24,388 bases of DNA from an uncultured Clostridia bacterium (GTDB lineage: Bacteria; Bacillota; Clostridia; Oscillospirales; Acutalibacteraceae), in the NCBI GenBank assembly GCA_946042285.1, contig CAMGDK010000009.1, forward strand, positions 1 through 24,388. Direction: 5' to 3'. Of the stretch, positions 14,552-21,907 are shown piece by piece. Numbering within the stretch: position 1 is the first letter of the stretch; the number at the start of each line of letters is the position of its first letter. The translations under genes and the position numbers were made by a program. The notes under the pieces are model-generated. The model was given only the letters and a program-made list of their open reading frames with translations, was not told where the DNA came from and ran no database searches.

Positions 14552-14598
14552 AATCTCGTATCAAGCATACAAATCTATATTATTGAGAGGTAATAATA

Positions 14599-15882
14599 AT
14601 GAAAAAAGTATTAAGCTTATTCTTATCATTAGTTATGCTTTTCTCTTGCCTTGCAGGAGTTCAGCTTACTGCTCATGCCGAGACAGACTACAAGGGATTG
14701 TCTTCTGAAGTGTATTTAAACACAGGCTGGAGCGGCGTAATTACTAAAACAGAAACAGAAGACTATCATTGGTATCATATCAATATTCCGAGTGATGGTA
14801 AGTTCACTTTAAAGGTGCTTTCTCATAAGAGTTACACAGAGTATTCACTTTACAATTATGATCTGACCGATTGTATTATTGATGATATCTGCTACGGCAG
14901 TGTTGTTGAACCAACAACAGAAACAAACGTATGCATACTCAGCGCAGGCGACTACTATCTTAAATTCTACGGAGCAACCGGTGATTATCAGTATTGTGCA
15001 GAATTTGAATCATATAATGCAAACGACTTTGGTGCTGACACATATTTAAGCCCGTTAGATTTGCCGCAAAATTATCTTGTTACAGGTGCATTGACAGAGA
15101 CTGATGATGTTGATTGGTACAGAATTTACGTTCCTGCAACCGGAACATATCAGTTTAAGCTTACAGGATATAAGAATTATTCCGATCTTGACTTTTACAA
15201 TAGCGATTTATCAAAAACAATATATGAGCGTAATGTTTATGCTTCTGAAACAGAGCCGAAAGTCAGCGTAGAAACTAAGTCACTAAGTCCCGGTACCTAC
15301 TATATTAAAATGACCGGAGATTACGGTAAGTACACATTTTCATGGAGTGTTCTTACGCCTGAAAACTGTACACATGATTTCTCGTCAAAAAAGGTTAGCG
15401 CAACCTGTGTTTCAAATGGTTACACAACCTATACATGTAAGCTTTGCGGTCTTACATATAATGACAATTTTACTCCGAACTCAAGTCATATAACATCATC
15501 GACAACCGTTTATCCAACATATTTTGCAGGTGGATATACCCTTCATACATGTAAGGTTTGCGGTGCTTCTTATACTGATTCATACACAAGTAAGATTTCT
15601 GTTTACCAGTCGTCAATCTATTCTATAAAGGGCGGCAAAAAGAAGATTGCTCTTAGCATAAGTATGCCTTATGGTATCAATGGTGTACAGATTCAGTACT
15701 CAACAAGCAAGAAATTCAAAAAGAAGACAACAAAGAGCCTCAAAACAGCAAAATCTACTAAGACTATTTCAAAGCTTAAGGCAAAGAAAAAGTATTATGT
15801 TAGAGTTAGAAGCTATGTTGTAGTAAATGGTAAGAAGGCTTACTCATCATGGTCACCTGTTAAAAGCGTTAAGACAAAATAA
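14599..15882 (+). CDS. Secreted PPC-like/Fn3 surface protein
   Basis: A 427-aa exported protein of unknown function. The signal peptide ends near residue 27 (AHA-ET). Residues about 36-137 and 145-252 are two beta-sandwich repeats of the pre-peptidase C-terminal type (WYHINIPSDGKF and WYRIYVPATGTY at equivalent places, each ending GDYYLKF or GTYYIKM). Two Cys modules follow: C257, C270, C280, C283 in the first (ATCVSNGYTTYTCKLCG) and C318, C321 in the second (GGYTLHTCKVCG). Residues about 335-427 are a lysine-rich Fn3 domain. There is no protease domain, sortase motif or dockerin. The Fn3 end closely matches that of the protein at 87-1133. It is a single gene with a near-consensus promoter and a strong terminator, suggesting abundant expression. 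Confidence 0.85.
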   Translation: MKKVLSLFLSLVMLFSCLAGVQLTAHAETDYKGLSSEVYLNTGWSGVITKTETEDYHWYHINIPSDGKFTLKVLSHKSYTEYSLYNYDLTDCIIDDICYGSVVEPTTETNVCILSAGDYYLKFYGATGDYQYCAEFESYNANDFGADTYLSPLDLPQNYLVTGALTETDDVDWYRIYVPATGTYQFKLTGYKNYSDLDFYNSDLSKTIYERNVYASETEPKVSVETKSLSPGTYYIKMTGDYGKYTFSWSVLTPENCTHDFSSKKVSATCVSNGYTTYTCKLCGLTYNDNFTPNSSHITSSTTVYPTYFAGGYTLHTCKVCGASYTDSYTSKISVYQSSIYSIKGGKKKIALSISMPYGINGVQIQYSTSKKFKKKTTKSLKTAKSTKTISKLKAKKKYYVRVRSYVVVNGKKAYSSWSPVKSVKTK

Positions 15883-15924
15883 ATTAGATTGTTTCTGATA
15901 AAAAGAATAATCGTACAAAATTAT

Positions 15925-15956
15925 AAGCCTCACAGGATTCTAATCCTGTGAGGCTT
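15925..15956. terminator. Bidirectional terminator
   Basis: A 13-bp perfect stem (15925-15937 with 15944-15956) and loop TTCTAA. On minus it is followed by ATAATTTTG; on plus by TGTTCTAT. It lies between the convergent secreted-protein gene and the Cps-type operon. Confidence 0.88.
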
Positions 15957-15960
15957 TGTT

Positions 15961-16728
15961 CTATATTTCAATGCTTTCGAATGGATGAATTCCCAGCGAG
16001 TTAAGATATTGCTTCATTTCATTATACACATCAAGCTCTCTTAACGAGTCGGGATAGTGTGCATCAAATCCAATAATAACATCGTTACCAACCTCAGCTG
16101 CAATTTCCCAAAATCGTCTGTCGGGATAATTTCTGCGGTCGGTATAGCCGTATTTGTTGAACTCAATAGGATAGCCAAGCTTTTTAATCTCCCTGCAGAA
16201 ATAAGTCATTCTATCCTTGTATATTGAGTCAGGTCCCTTGTATTTGATTAAATCAGGGTGAGCAATGTATGCGAATTTACCTGTTTTAAGTCCGTCGAGT
16301 GCCTGAGCGATATATTTATCGAGATGCTTTTTTTGAATTGTCGCCGAGCCGCAGTAGTGAGCCGAAGCCTCGTACTCGTTGTCTGTAAAATGCTGACCTA
16401 AGATGAGATAGTCGTAATCAAACTGATTAAGATAATCAATAATTCTATCAAACAGCTTTGGCAAATATTCAAGCTCGAAGCCAAGCTTAATATCAATTTT
16501 ATCCTTGTATTTTTCCTGTAAATGCCTGATTGATTTTACATAATCGTCAGTATCCTTTAGCAGCATTCTAAAGCCCGATTCATGTCCGTCGTCAAAAATC
16601 ATCGGCGAATGGTCGGAAAATCCAAGCACCTTGAAGCCGGACTCGATTGCCGCGATAACATAGTCCTCGTCTGTCCCGACAGCATGACGGCATCTGCTTG
16701 TATGTGTGTGGTAATTATATAAGCTCAT
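15961..16728 (-). CDS. PHP-domain phosphatase, HisK/HisJ type
   Basis: A 255-aa PHP-family metal-dependent phosphatase of the histidinol-phosphatase type. Motifs are YHTHTSRCRH (H7, H9), FSDHSP, ELEYLP, LGQHF, HPDLIKY and GFDAHYPDSL, giving the expected tri-metal ligand set. Classical members dephosphorylate L-histidinol phosphate in histidine biosynthesis, but no his gene is present here. It is the last gene of the Wzz/BY-kinase/CpsB operon, 13 nt after the cpsB-like stop, so a role beside the CpsB phosphatase is possible (inference). The start is uncertain: ATG at 16728 has a weak CGGTG, and an upstream GTG at 16737 has no ribosome site; coupling to the previous gene may supply initiation. 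Confidence 0.82.
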   Translation of the reverse strand: MSLYNYHTHTSRCRHAVGTDEDYVIAAIESGFKVLGFSDHSPMIFDDGHESGFRMLLKDTDDYVKSIRHLQEKYKDKIDIKLGFELEYLPKLFDRIIDYLNQFDYDYLILGQHFTDNEYEASAHYCGSATIQKKHLDKYIAQALDGLKTGKFAYIAHPDLIKYKGPDSIYKDRMTYFCREIKKLGYPIEFNKYGYTDRRNYPDRRFWEIAAEVGNDVIIGFDAHYPDSLRELDVYNEMKQYLNSLGIHPFESIEI

Positions 16729-16741
16729 TAAATGCACCGAA

Positions 16742-17458
16742 TTATTTAATTAAAATATTTGCGTTTTGAACTAATAGCTCAATAGCCTCTCTGCCGCAAC
16801 GCTTCACAATTTCATTCACTCCCGCCTGATAGCTTGGAGCGCGTGACGAAAGATTATGACAATCAGAGCCGAGCAGATGTATTCTGCCTGATTCAAGATA
16901 CTTGAAAAGCTTCTTTCTAATGCTTCTGCCGGAGCCTGCAAACGAATCAACATTTGCCTGAATAAGACAACCCATGTCAATGTATTCATCAATCAAATCA
17001 ACATCGTTCATAAGTGAAGGGTATCTCTCTACATGCGCAAGTATAGGCTTAATTCCGTAGTCGCAGTATAGATTTCGCAGTCTGTTATAGGTGCTTTCCG
17101 AAAAGCGACATGAAAACGAATGCTCAATAAGCGCATAATCGGAGTTGCCGATTTTTAACGCATCAAGATTACTGTTAGAAAAAATATAATCGCTGATGTA
17201 AACCTCTGCGGCGGGAATAAGCACGGGACTGTCCTGAGGTAACGCCTGCATAAGCTCATTAAAAGCTCTGTCCCTTTTAGCAATAAAGTCGTTTAGCGAA
17301 ATTGAGTCGGAATAGTAGTGAGGAGTAAGGATGATAGCCCTTGCACCCTGCTTCTTAAGCCTATCAATCATTTCAAGGCTTGTTTGAACATCAGGCGCAC
17401 CGTCATCAAGTGCCGGAAGTATGTGGCAATGTGTTTCAACAAGATTATCAATAATCAT
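16742..17458 (-). CDS. cpsB: CpsB/YwqE-type protein-tyrosine phosphatase
   Basis: A 238-aa PHP-fold, manganese-dependent tyrosine phosphatase of the CpsB/CapC/YwqE family. It removes phosphate from the tyrosine tail of the BY-kinase and so resets capsule or exopolysaccharide control. The metal ligands are visible: H10-x-H12 in ETHCHILPALDDGA, TPHYYSD, AEVYIS, HVERYPS and GSDCHN. Length matches the family (about 240-255 aa). GAGG lies 7 nt before the ATG, inside the tail end of the kinase gene, and the spacing to that gene is 12 nt. Its neighbours on both sides fit the assignment. Confidence 0.92.
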   Translation of the reverse strand: MIIDNLVETHCHILPALDDGAPDVQTSLEMIDRLKKQGARAIILTPHYYSDSISLNDFIAKRDRAFNELMQALPQDSPVLIPAAEVYISDYIFSNSNLDALKIGNSDYALIEHSFSCRFSESTYNRLRNLYCDYGIKPILAHVERYPSLMNDVDLIDEYIDMGCLIQANVDSFAGSGRSIRKKLFKYLESGRIHLLGSDCHNLSSRAPSYQAGVNEIVKRCGREAIELLVQNANILIK

Positions 17459-17470
17459 ATTTCAACCTCG

Positions 17471-18307
17471 CTACTGCCTTTTGTTATTTGCGCCGTAAGG
17501 CTCATACTTGCTGTATTTATTGTATTTGAAGTAATTGTTACTGCCATTATATCCGTATCCGTATCCGTAACCGCCGTAACTCGACCTGTAATAGCTTCTT
17601 CCGCTCTTGCTTTCAACAAAATTAACAACAAATCCGAGTATCTTTGCGTCAATAAATTCAAGTGATGAAAGTGTCCTTTGAAGCTCGGGATGAGTCGATT
17701 GATTTGACCTAACAACAATCACAACACCGTCTGATTCTCTAATTAAAGGAAGAGCGTCTGATACAAGGTTTATCGGCGGAGTGTCAATAATAATGTAGTC
17801 AAAATCCCTGCTGATTTCATTGATGAATTCCATCATGTAATCACTGCCGAGAAGCTCTGCAGGATTAGGAGGTACAGAGCCGGAGCACAGCACGGAAAGG
17901 TTTTCATACTGTGTTTGATGTATTATTTCAAACAAATCCGTTTTGCCCTTGCCTGTAATCGTTGAGCTGAGATAATTTGTAAGTCCCGGCGAATTCGGCA
18001 GGGAAAAGTATTGGTGGATTTTCGGCTTTCTTAAGTCACCGTCAATAAGAAGAACTCGCTGGTCAGCCTGCGAAATTGTAACGGCAAGGTTGACCGTTGT
18101 GGTTGTTTTACCCTCGTTTGGAAGCGATGACGAAACAACAATAAACTTACAGCCCTTTTTCATTGCGGAGAACATAATGTTTGCTCTTATAGTCTTATAC
18201 GCTTCTTCAATACGGAATTTAAGGTCCGACTTAATAGGCGCGTTGTCGAGCAAAAGTCTTGATGAGGCAACTTGAGGATCAACGCCGTTCTTTTTCTGCT
18301 TAGCCAT
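17471..18307 (-). CDS. cpsD: BY-kinase, CpsD/CapB type
   Basis: A 278-aa bacterial tyrosine kinase of the P-loop type. Walker A is LPNEGKTTT (K67), Walker A' is LLIDGDLRKP (D89, D91) and Walker B is IIIDTPP (D175). The C-terminal tail (residues 239-271) carries 12 tyrosines, in SYY, YGGYGYGYGYN and KYNKYSKYEPY, the autophosphorylation cluster. The separate membrane modulator is encoded immediately upstream, as usual in Firmicutes. The kinase normally cycles with CpsB to tune polymer length and export. Its ATG overlaps the stop of the modulator gene (TAATG). The tail contains a three-copy hexanucleotide repeat. Confidence 0.95.
   Translation of the reverse strand: MAKQKKNGVDPQVASSRLLLDNAPIKSDLKFRIEEAYKTIRANIMFSAMKKGCKFIVVSSSLPNEGKTTTTVNLAVTISQADQRVLLIDGDLRKPKIHQYFSLPNSPGLTNYLSSTITGKGKTDLFEIIHQTQYENLSVLCSGSVPPNPAELLGSDYMMEFINEISRDFDYIIIDTPPINLVSDALPLIRESDGVVIVVRSNQSTHPELQRTLSSLEFIDAKILGFVVNFVESKSGRSYYRSSYGGYGYGYGYNGSNNYFKYNKYSKYEPYGANNKRQ
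17550..17567 (-). repeat. Three-copy hexanucleotide repeat in kinase tail
   Basis: TATCCG occurs three times in perfect tandem on the plus strand; it encodes alternating Gly-Tyr in the BY-kinase tail. One unit is two codons, so gain or loss would stay in frame. Confidence 0.8.
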
Positions 18308-19068
18308 TAGTTGTCCTCCTTTTTGCCGTTCTTTTGTGTGATAGTTTTTATCTCAAAATCGGGGATTGTACCGAGCACGGGGATGTCATACCTCTCCGAA
18401 AGCTCTTCGCTTGACTTTATTCTGACATCAAGCATATCCTTCAAGATAAGGATTGCGGCAGCAATTATTGCACCGCCGATGAATCCGATAGTGCACTTCT
18501 TAAAATATCCGAGATTTTCATAAGATGTCGGCTTTAAAGCCATATCTTCAACAGAAGCGTTAACGAGTCCGCTGTTTGTCTTGCTCATTGCTTCGGGAAC
18601 GGAGCTCTCAAGCTGATGTGCAATTTGATACGACATTTCCGGATCGGTGGTTGTGACGGTAAATTTGAAGAGTGCAGTGTCCTCAATACTTACAATACTG
18701 ATTGCACCCTTTATTTGCGAAGCGGTGTATGCCGTGCCGAGTCTGTCGTTAAGCTCATCGGCAACCTTCATATTAAACTCGTTTGTTTTGAAAAGCTCAA
18801 TATAGGTCGGCATCATGTTCATTGCGTAATTCATTTTGCTTGTATTGCTGATTTGATGCTGCGGAGTTAGCTGCTGAGTTCCCGAAAGCTCCTGATTAGT
18901 GTCAACAGCATAAGCCAAAAACTCAACCGTTGATGAATAAGTCAGTGTTGTGAAGCTCGAGGTGTAAACATACCCAAGCATAACTCCTATTATTCCGAAA
19001 ATAACAAGCACCTTCCATTTTTTTAGAAGTAGCCTTAAAATTCTCTCAATGTTTGTGTCTATATTCAT
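18307..19068 (-). CDS. cpsC: Wzz/CpsC-type chain-length modulator
   Basis: A 253-aa polysaccharide co-polymerase and kinase activator. It has a cytosolic N-terminus, a first membrane helix at about residues 19-36 (WKVLVIFGIIGVMLGYVY), an extracytoplasmic region (about 37-185), and a second membrane helix at about 187-208 (IGFIGGAIIAAAILILKDML). The short cytosolic C-terminus (YDIPVLGTIPDFE) is the segment that usually contacts and activates the BY-kinase. AGGAG lies 6 nt before the ATG at 19068. It is the first gene of a four-gene operon. No glycosyltransferase, Wzx or Wzy gene is linked in this window. Confidence 0.9.
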   Translation of the reverse strand: MNIDTNIERILRLLLKKWKVLVIFGIIGVMLGYVYTSSFTTLTYSSTVEFLAYAVDTNQELSGTQQLTPQHQISNTSKMNYAMNMMPTYIELFKTNEFNMKVADELNDRLGTAYTASQIKGAISIVSIEDTALFKFTVTTTDPEMSYQIAHQLESSVPEAMSKTNSGLVNASVEDMALKPTSYENLGYFKKCTIGFIGGAIIAAAILILKDMLDVRIKSSEELSERYDIPVLGTIPDFEIKTITQKNGKKEDN

Positions 19069-19118
19069 TACATTCTCCTATACAAAAAGACCACAGTTAT
19101 ATTTCTTAATATAAAGTT

Positions 19119-19147
19119 ATAATACTTTATAATCTATTTTTTGTCAA
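19119..19147 (-). promoter_or_regulatory. Promoter of the Wzz/kinase operon
   Basis: On the minus strand TTGACA (19142-19147), a 17-nt spacer and TATTAT (19119-19124). TSS near 19112. Its -35 faces that of the divergent promoter, 15 bp away. Confidence 0.85.
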
Positions 19148-19162
19148 TGTGTAATTATTCTA

Positions 19163-19191
19163 TTGACATATCAAAATAAATAAGGGATAAT
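19163..19191 (+). promoter_or_regulatory. Promoter of the glucosidase/phosphoesterase genes
   Basis: TTGACA (19163-19168), a 17-nt spacer and GATAAT (19186-19191). TSS near 19198, 26 nt before the ATG; GAGG is the ribosome site. Confidence 0.85.
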
Positions 19192-19223
19192 ATTCTTGTT
19201 AAAATCAGGAAAGAGGTTTTGCT

Positions 19224-21905
19224 ATGGCAGATATAAAATCGGTTATGCCCCTTTGGGGACCTTATTCAAAAAAATACATGGGCATTTCAAGAATAGTTGA
19301 GGAAATGTCCGAAATCGGTGCAAGATACGATTTTACCATTCATCCAACTCTGTGGAACAGCTCAACCCCTGTTCCCAATGTTACCGTTCCGTCAGGCTAT
19401 CATCTTTGGAATTGTAAAAACGACTATTCCTACTATTCTTACAGATACGAGCTTATGTGGAAGGATCAGGTTTATGCCGATGTTTCTTTTTCAAAAATTG
19501 ATGAGGATTCAGTGCTTATGAGATGTGAGTATTTCAATAATACTGCGCTTTCTCAAAACTGTCTGCTCAATGTTTTTGCATCTCTCGAGTTTTCGCATCC
19601 GACATATTGCAAGCTTCATACTCCTAAAAAATGTGTTGTTAAGACTGCTAATGATTATGAGGAATTTACCTATGCCGTGCCTCGTCCGTGGGATAATGAA
19701 AACCCCGACGGTATGTTCAAGGGAATGTTTGCCGATGAGCATTTTTATCTCGGCAAGGGACTTGGCGACAGATGCGAAAACTATCATGTCCATTTCTTAA
19801 ACCTTAAGCCGTTCGGCTGTGAAAAGGGCGACAGAGTATCGTACAAAATCAGTGCCGACGGATTTGAAAATCCCGTTATCGCATTGAGATATAGGACCGT
19901 AACGGACGGTGACGCTTTTTTTGAAATGAACGGCGAAACAATCACACTGCCCGAAATGAAGGAGCTTGGATTTGCTTATCTACCTTACAAAAGCGACATT
20001 ACTCTTGAAAGCCTTGGCGCAGCAGGTGTTGAGCTTGATTTTCTTGCTGTTATCGAGCAACAGGATAAGTCGGAGCTTTATACGCAAACGGTTGATCATC
20101 CTTTCATGCCGGAAACAGAAACTCAAATTCTTGAAAACGGTCACAGGACAAGGCTTACATATAACGGTGTTAATAAACCGTTTTATATCCTTACAAACAA
20201 CAGGAACACGAGAGAAAGAGAGCTTCCGACAGGTTGCCTTGAGGATGCGCTTATCAACCGTCTTTCAAACGGCGATCACACCTATGACGATTTGCAGGAA
20301 ACCTTCTCCGGCTCATTTTTGAGAAAGAACAGTGATAAAGGTTATTTTCACAACTCGATTATCAAGTCGATTTTTGTAGATGCAAAAAGTTCACACACAG
20401 AGTATGTTGTACTGTCGCAAAAAGAAATTGAGCCTATGACCGATGCCGAATATGAGGCAATATATAACAAAGCAAGGTCAGGCAATGTTGTTACGCAGTA
20501 CAATGAGGCGGGCAAAAAATACAGCCTTTCAACAGAGATTCTCAAATCAACTCTGCTTACAAATGCGGTTTATCCTGTTTTCAGGCACGGAGAAAATGTA
20601 ATCCATCACGCTCCGGGCAAGAGGTGGGACAGCTTCTACACATGGGACAGCGGCTTTATCGGAATGGGACTTCTTGAGTCATCACCCGAGCTTTGTCTTT
20701 ACGCGCTTGATATGTATTTGTGTGACGAAAGCAATAAGGATTTTGCATTTTTGCTTCACGGTTCACTTGTTCCGACACAGTTTCCGGAATATCTTGAGCT
20801 TCTTAAAAGGACTAACGACAAGGAAAAGCTGTCATTCCTTTATGACAAGGCAAAGATTTACTACGAATTTTTGAGAGGCAGAAATCACGGCTCAACCGTT
20901 GCAAAGTTCAACAACGGCTTGCTCACAACCTACGATTATTGGTACTCTCACTGCGGTATGGACGATTATCCTGCTCAGGTTGAAATGATGGCAAGGTATG
21001 CTCAAAAATATACATGTCCCTGCCTTTCAACCGCACAGATTATCAGAGCAGGCAAGATAATGAGGATGATTGCCGATTCTCTGGGCAGAACAGACGATAT
21101 TAAGGTTTACGATGCCGATATTGAGTATTCAACACGCGCGTTAAACGAGCTTGCATGGGATGAGGAAAGCGGTTATTTCGGATATACTCTTTATGACGAA
21201 AACGGCAATGTTACAGGCATCATGAGAACGCAGGACGGCGAAAATTGGAACAAGGGTATGGACGGCGTTTATCCTCTTGTTGCAGGTGCAGTAAGCGGTG
21301 AGCGCAAGCAACGCCTTATCGACCATATTAAAAATCCAAATGAAATGTGGTCAAGAGCAGGTATTTCCGCCGTTGATATGAGCGCATCATATTACTTTGA
21401 TGACGGCTATTGGAACGGTAATGTCTGGATGAGCCACCAGTGGTTTATCTGGAAAACGATGCTTGATAACGGCGAAGCCGATTTTGCCTTTGATATTGCA
21501 GAGCGTGCGCTTGATATGTGGAAGGAGGAAACCGATTTCACATACAACACATACGAGTGCTTCGGTATTGCAACAAGAAGAGGCGGCTGGTTCCATAACT
21601 TCGGCGGTCTTTCGGCTCCAATCTGTATTTGGGCAAATTGCTATTACAAGCCTCAAACCGTTACAACAGGCTTTGATATTTGGACCAATTATCAAAAAAC
21701 TACCGACACAAGTGCAGAGATTTCGTTCAAATATTACGGCGATAATGATAGATACACAATGATTGTTACTCTTTCGGACAGCAAGGAATATGTCGCTTTT
21801 CTTGACGGTAAAGAGATAGAATATAATGAGAGAAATAAAGGCTCGCTCGAGTTTACATTTGATGGTGATGTTAAGTCAGGCGTGCTTGAAATAAGGGGAA
21901 AATAA
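19224..21905 (+). CDS. GH63/MGH1-like glycoside hydrolase
   Basis: An 893-aa hydrolase with an (alpha/alpha)6 barrel in its C-terminal half, preceded by about 440 residues of beta-rich domain. Motifs match the GH63 and related glucosidases: SFYTWDSGFIGMG, a GMDDYP with candidate general acid D580, DDGYWNGNVWMSHQW (about 725-739), and TYECFG with candidate base E778, then WFHNFGGLSAPI. The homologue YgjK of E. coli cleaves alpha-1,3-linked glucose disaccharides, but the substrate here is unknown and could be an alpha-glucoside or alpha-mannoside. There is no signal peptide, so it is cytosolic. The stop is followed after 2 nt by a metallophosphoesterase, giving a two-gene operon divergent from the polysaccharide-regulation operon. 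Confidence 0.82.
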   Translation: MADIKSVMPLWGPYSKKYMGISRIVEEMSEIGARYDFTIHPTLWNSSTPVPNVTVPSGYHLWNCKNDYSYYSYRYELMWKDQVYADVSFSKIDEDSVLMRCEYFNNTALSQNCLLNVFASLEFSHPTYCKLHTPKKCVVKTANDYEEFTYAVPRPWDNENPDGMFKGMFADEHFYLGKGLGDRCENYHVHFLNLKPFGCEKGDRVSYKISADGFENPVIALRYRTVTDGDAFFEMNGETITLPEMKELGFAYLPYKSDITLESLGAAGVELDFLAVIEQQDKSELYTQTVDHPFMPETETQILENGHRTRLTYNGVNKPFYILTNNRNTRERELPTGCLEDALINRLSNGDHTYDDLQETFSGSFLRKNSDKGYFHNSIIKSIFVDAKSSHTEYVVLSQKEIEPMTDAEYEAIYNKARSGNVVTQYNEAGKKYSLSTEILKSTLLTNAVYPVFRHGENVIHHAPGKRWDSFYTWDSGFIGMGLLESSPELCLYALDMYLCDESNKDFAFLLHGSLVPTQFPEYLELLKRTNDKEKLSFLYDKAKIYYEFLRGRNHGSTVAKFNNGLLTTYDYWYSHCGMDDYPAQVEMMARYAQKYTCPCLSTAQIIRAGKIMRMIADSLGRTDDIKVYDADIEYSTRALNELAWDEESGYFGYTLYDENGNVTGIMRTQDGENWNKGMDGVYPLVAGAVSGERKQRLIDHIKNPNEMWSRAGISAVDMSASYYFDDGYWNGNVWMSHQWFIWKTMLDNGEADFAFDIAERALDMWKEETDFTYNTYECFGIATRRGGWFHNFGGLSAPICIWANCYYKPQTVTTGFDIWTNYQKTTDTSAEISFKYYGDNDRYTMIVTLSDSKEYVAFLDGKEIEYNERNKGSLEFTFDGDVKSGVLEIRGK

Positions 21906-21907
21906 TT

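Noticed and set aside
17540..17600. CRISPR-like or other repeat array
   Set aside because: The only tandem repeat is a three-copy hexanucleotide inside a coding tail; there are no spaced direct repeats.
15961..19068. A full capsule biosynthesis locus
   Set aside because: Only the regulatory trio and a second PHP gene are present; no glycosyltransferase, flippase or polymerase gene occurs within the window.
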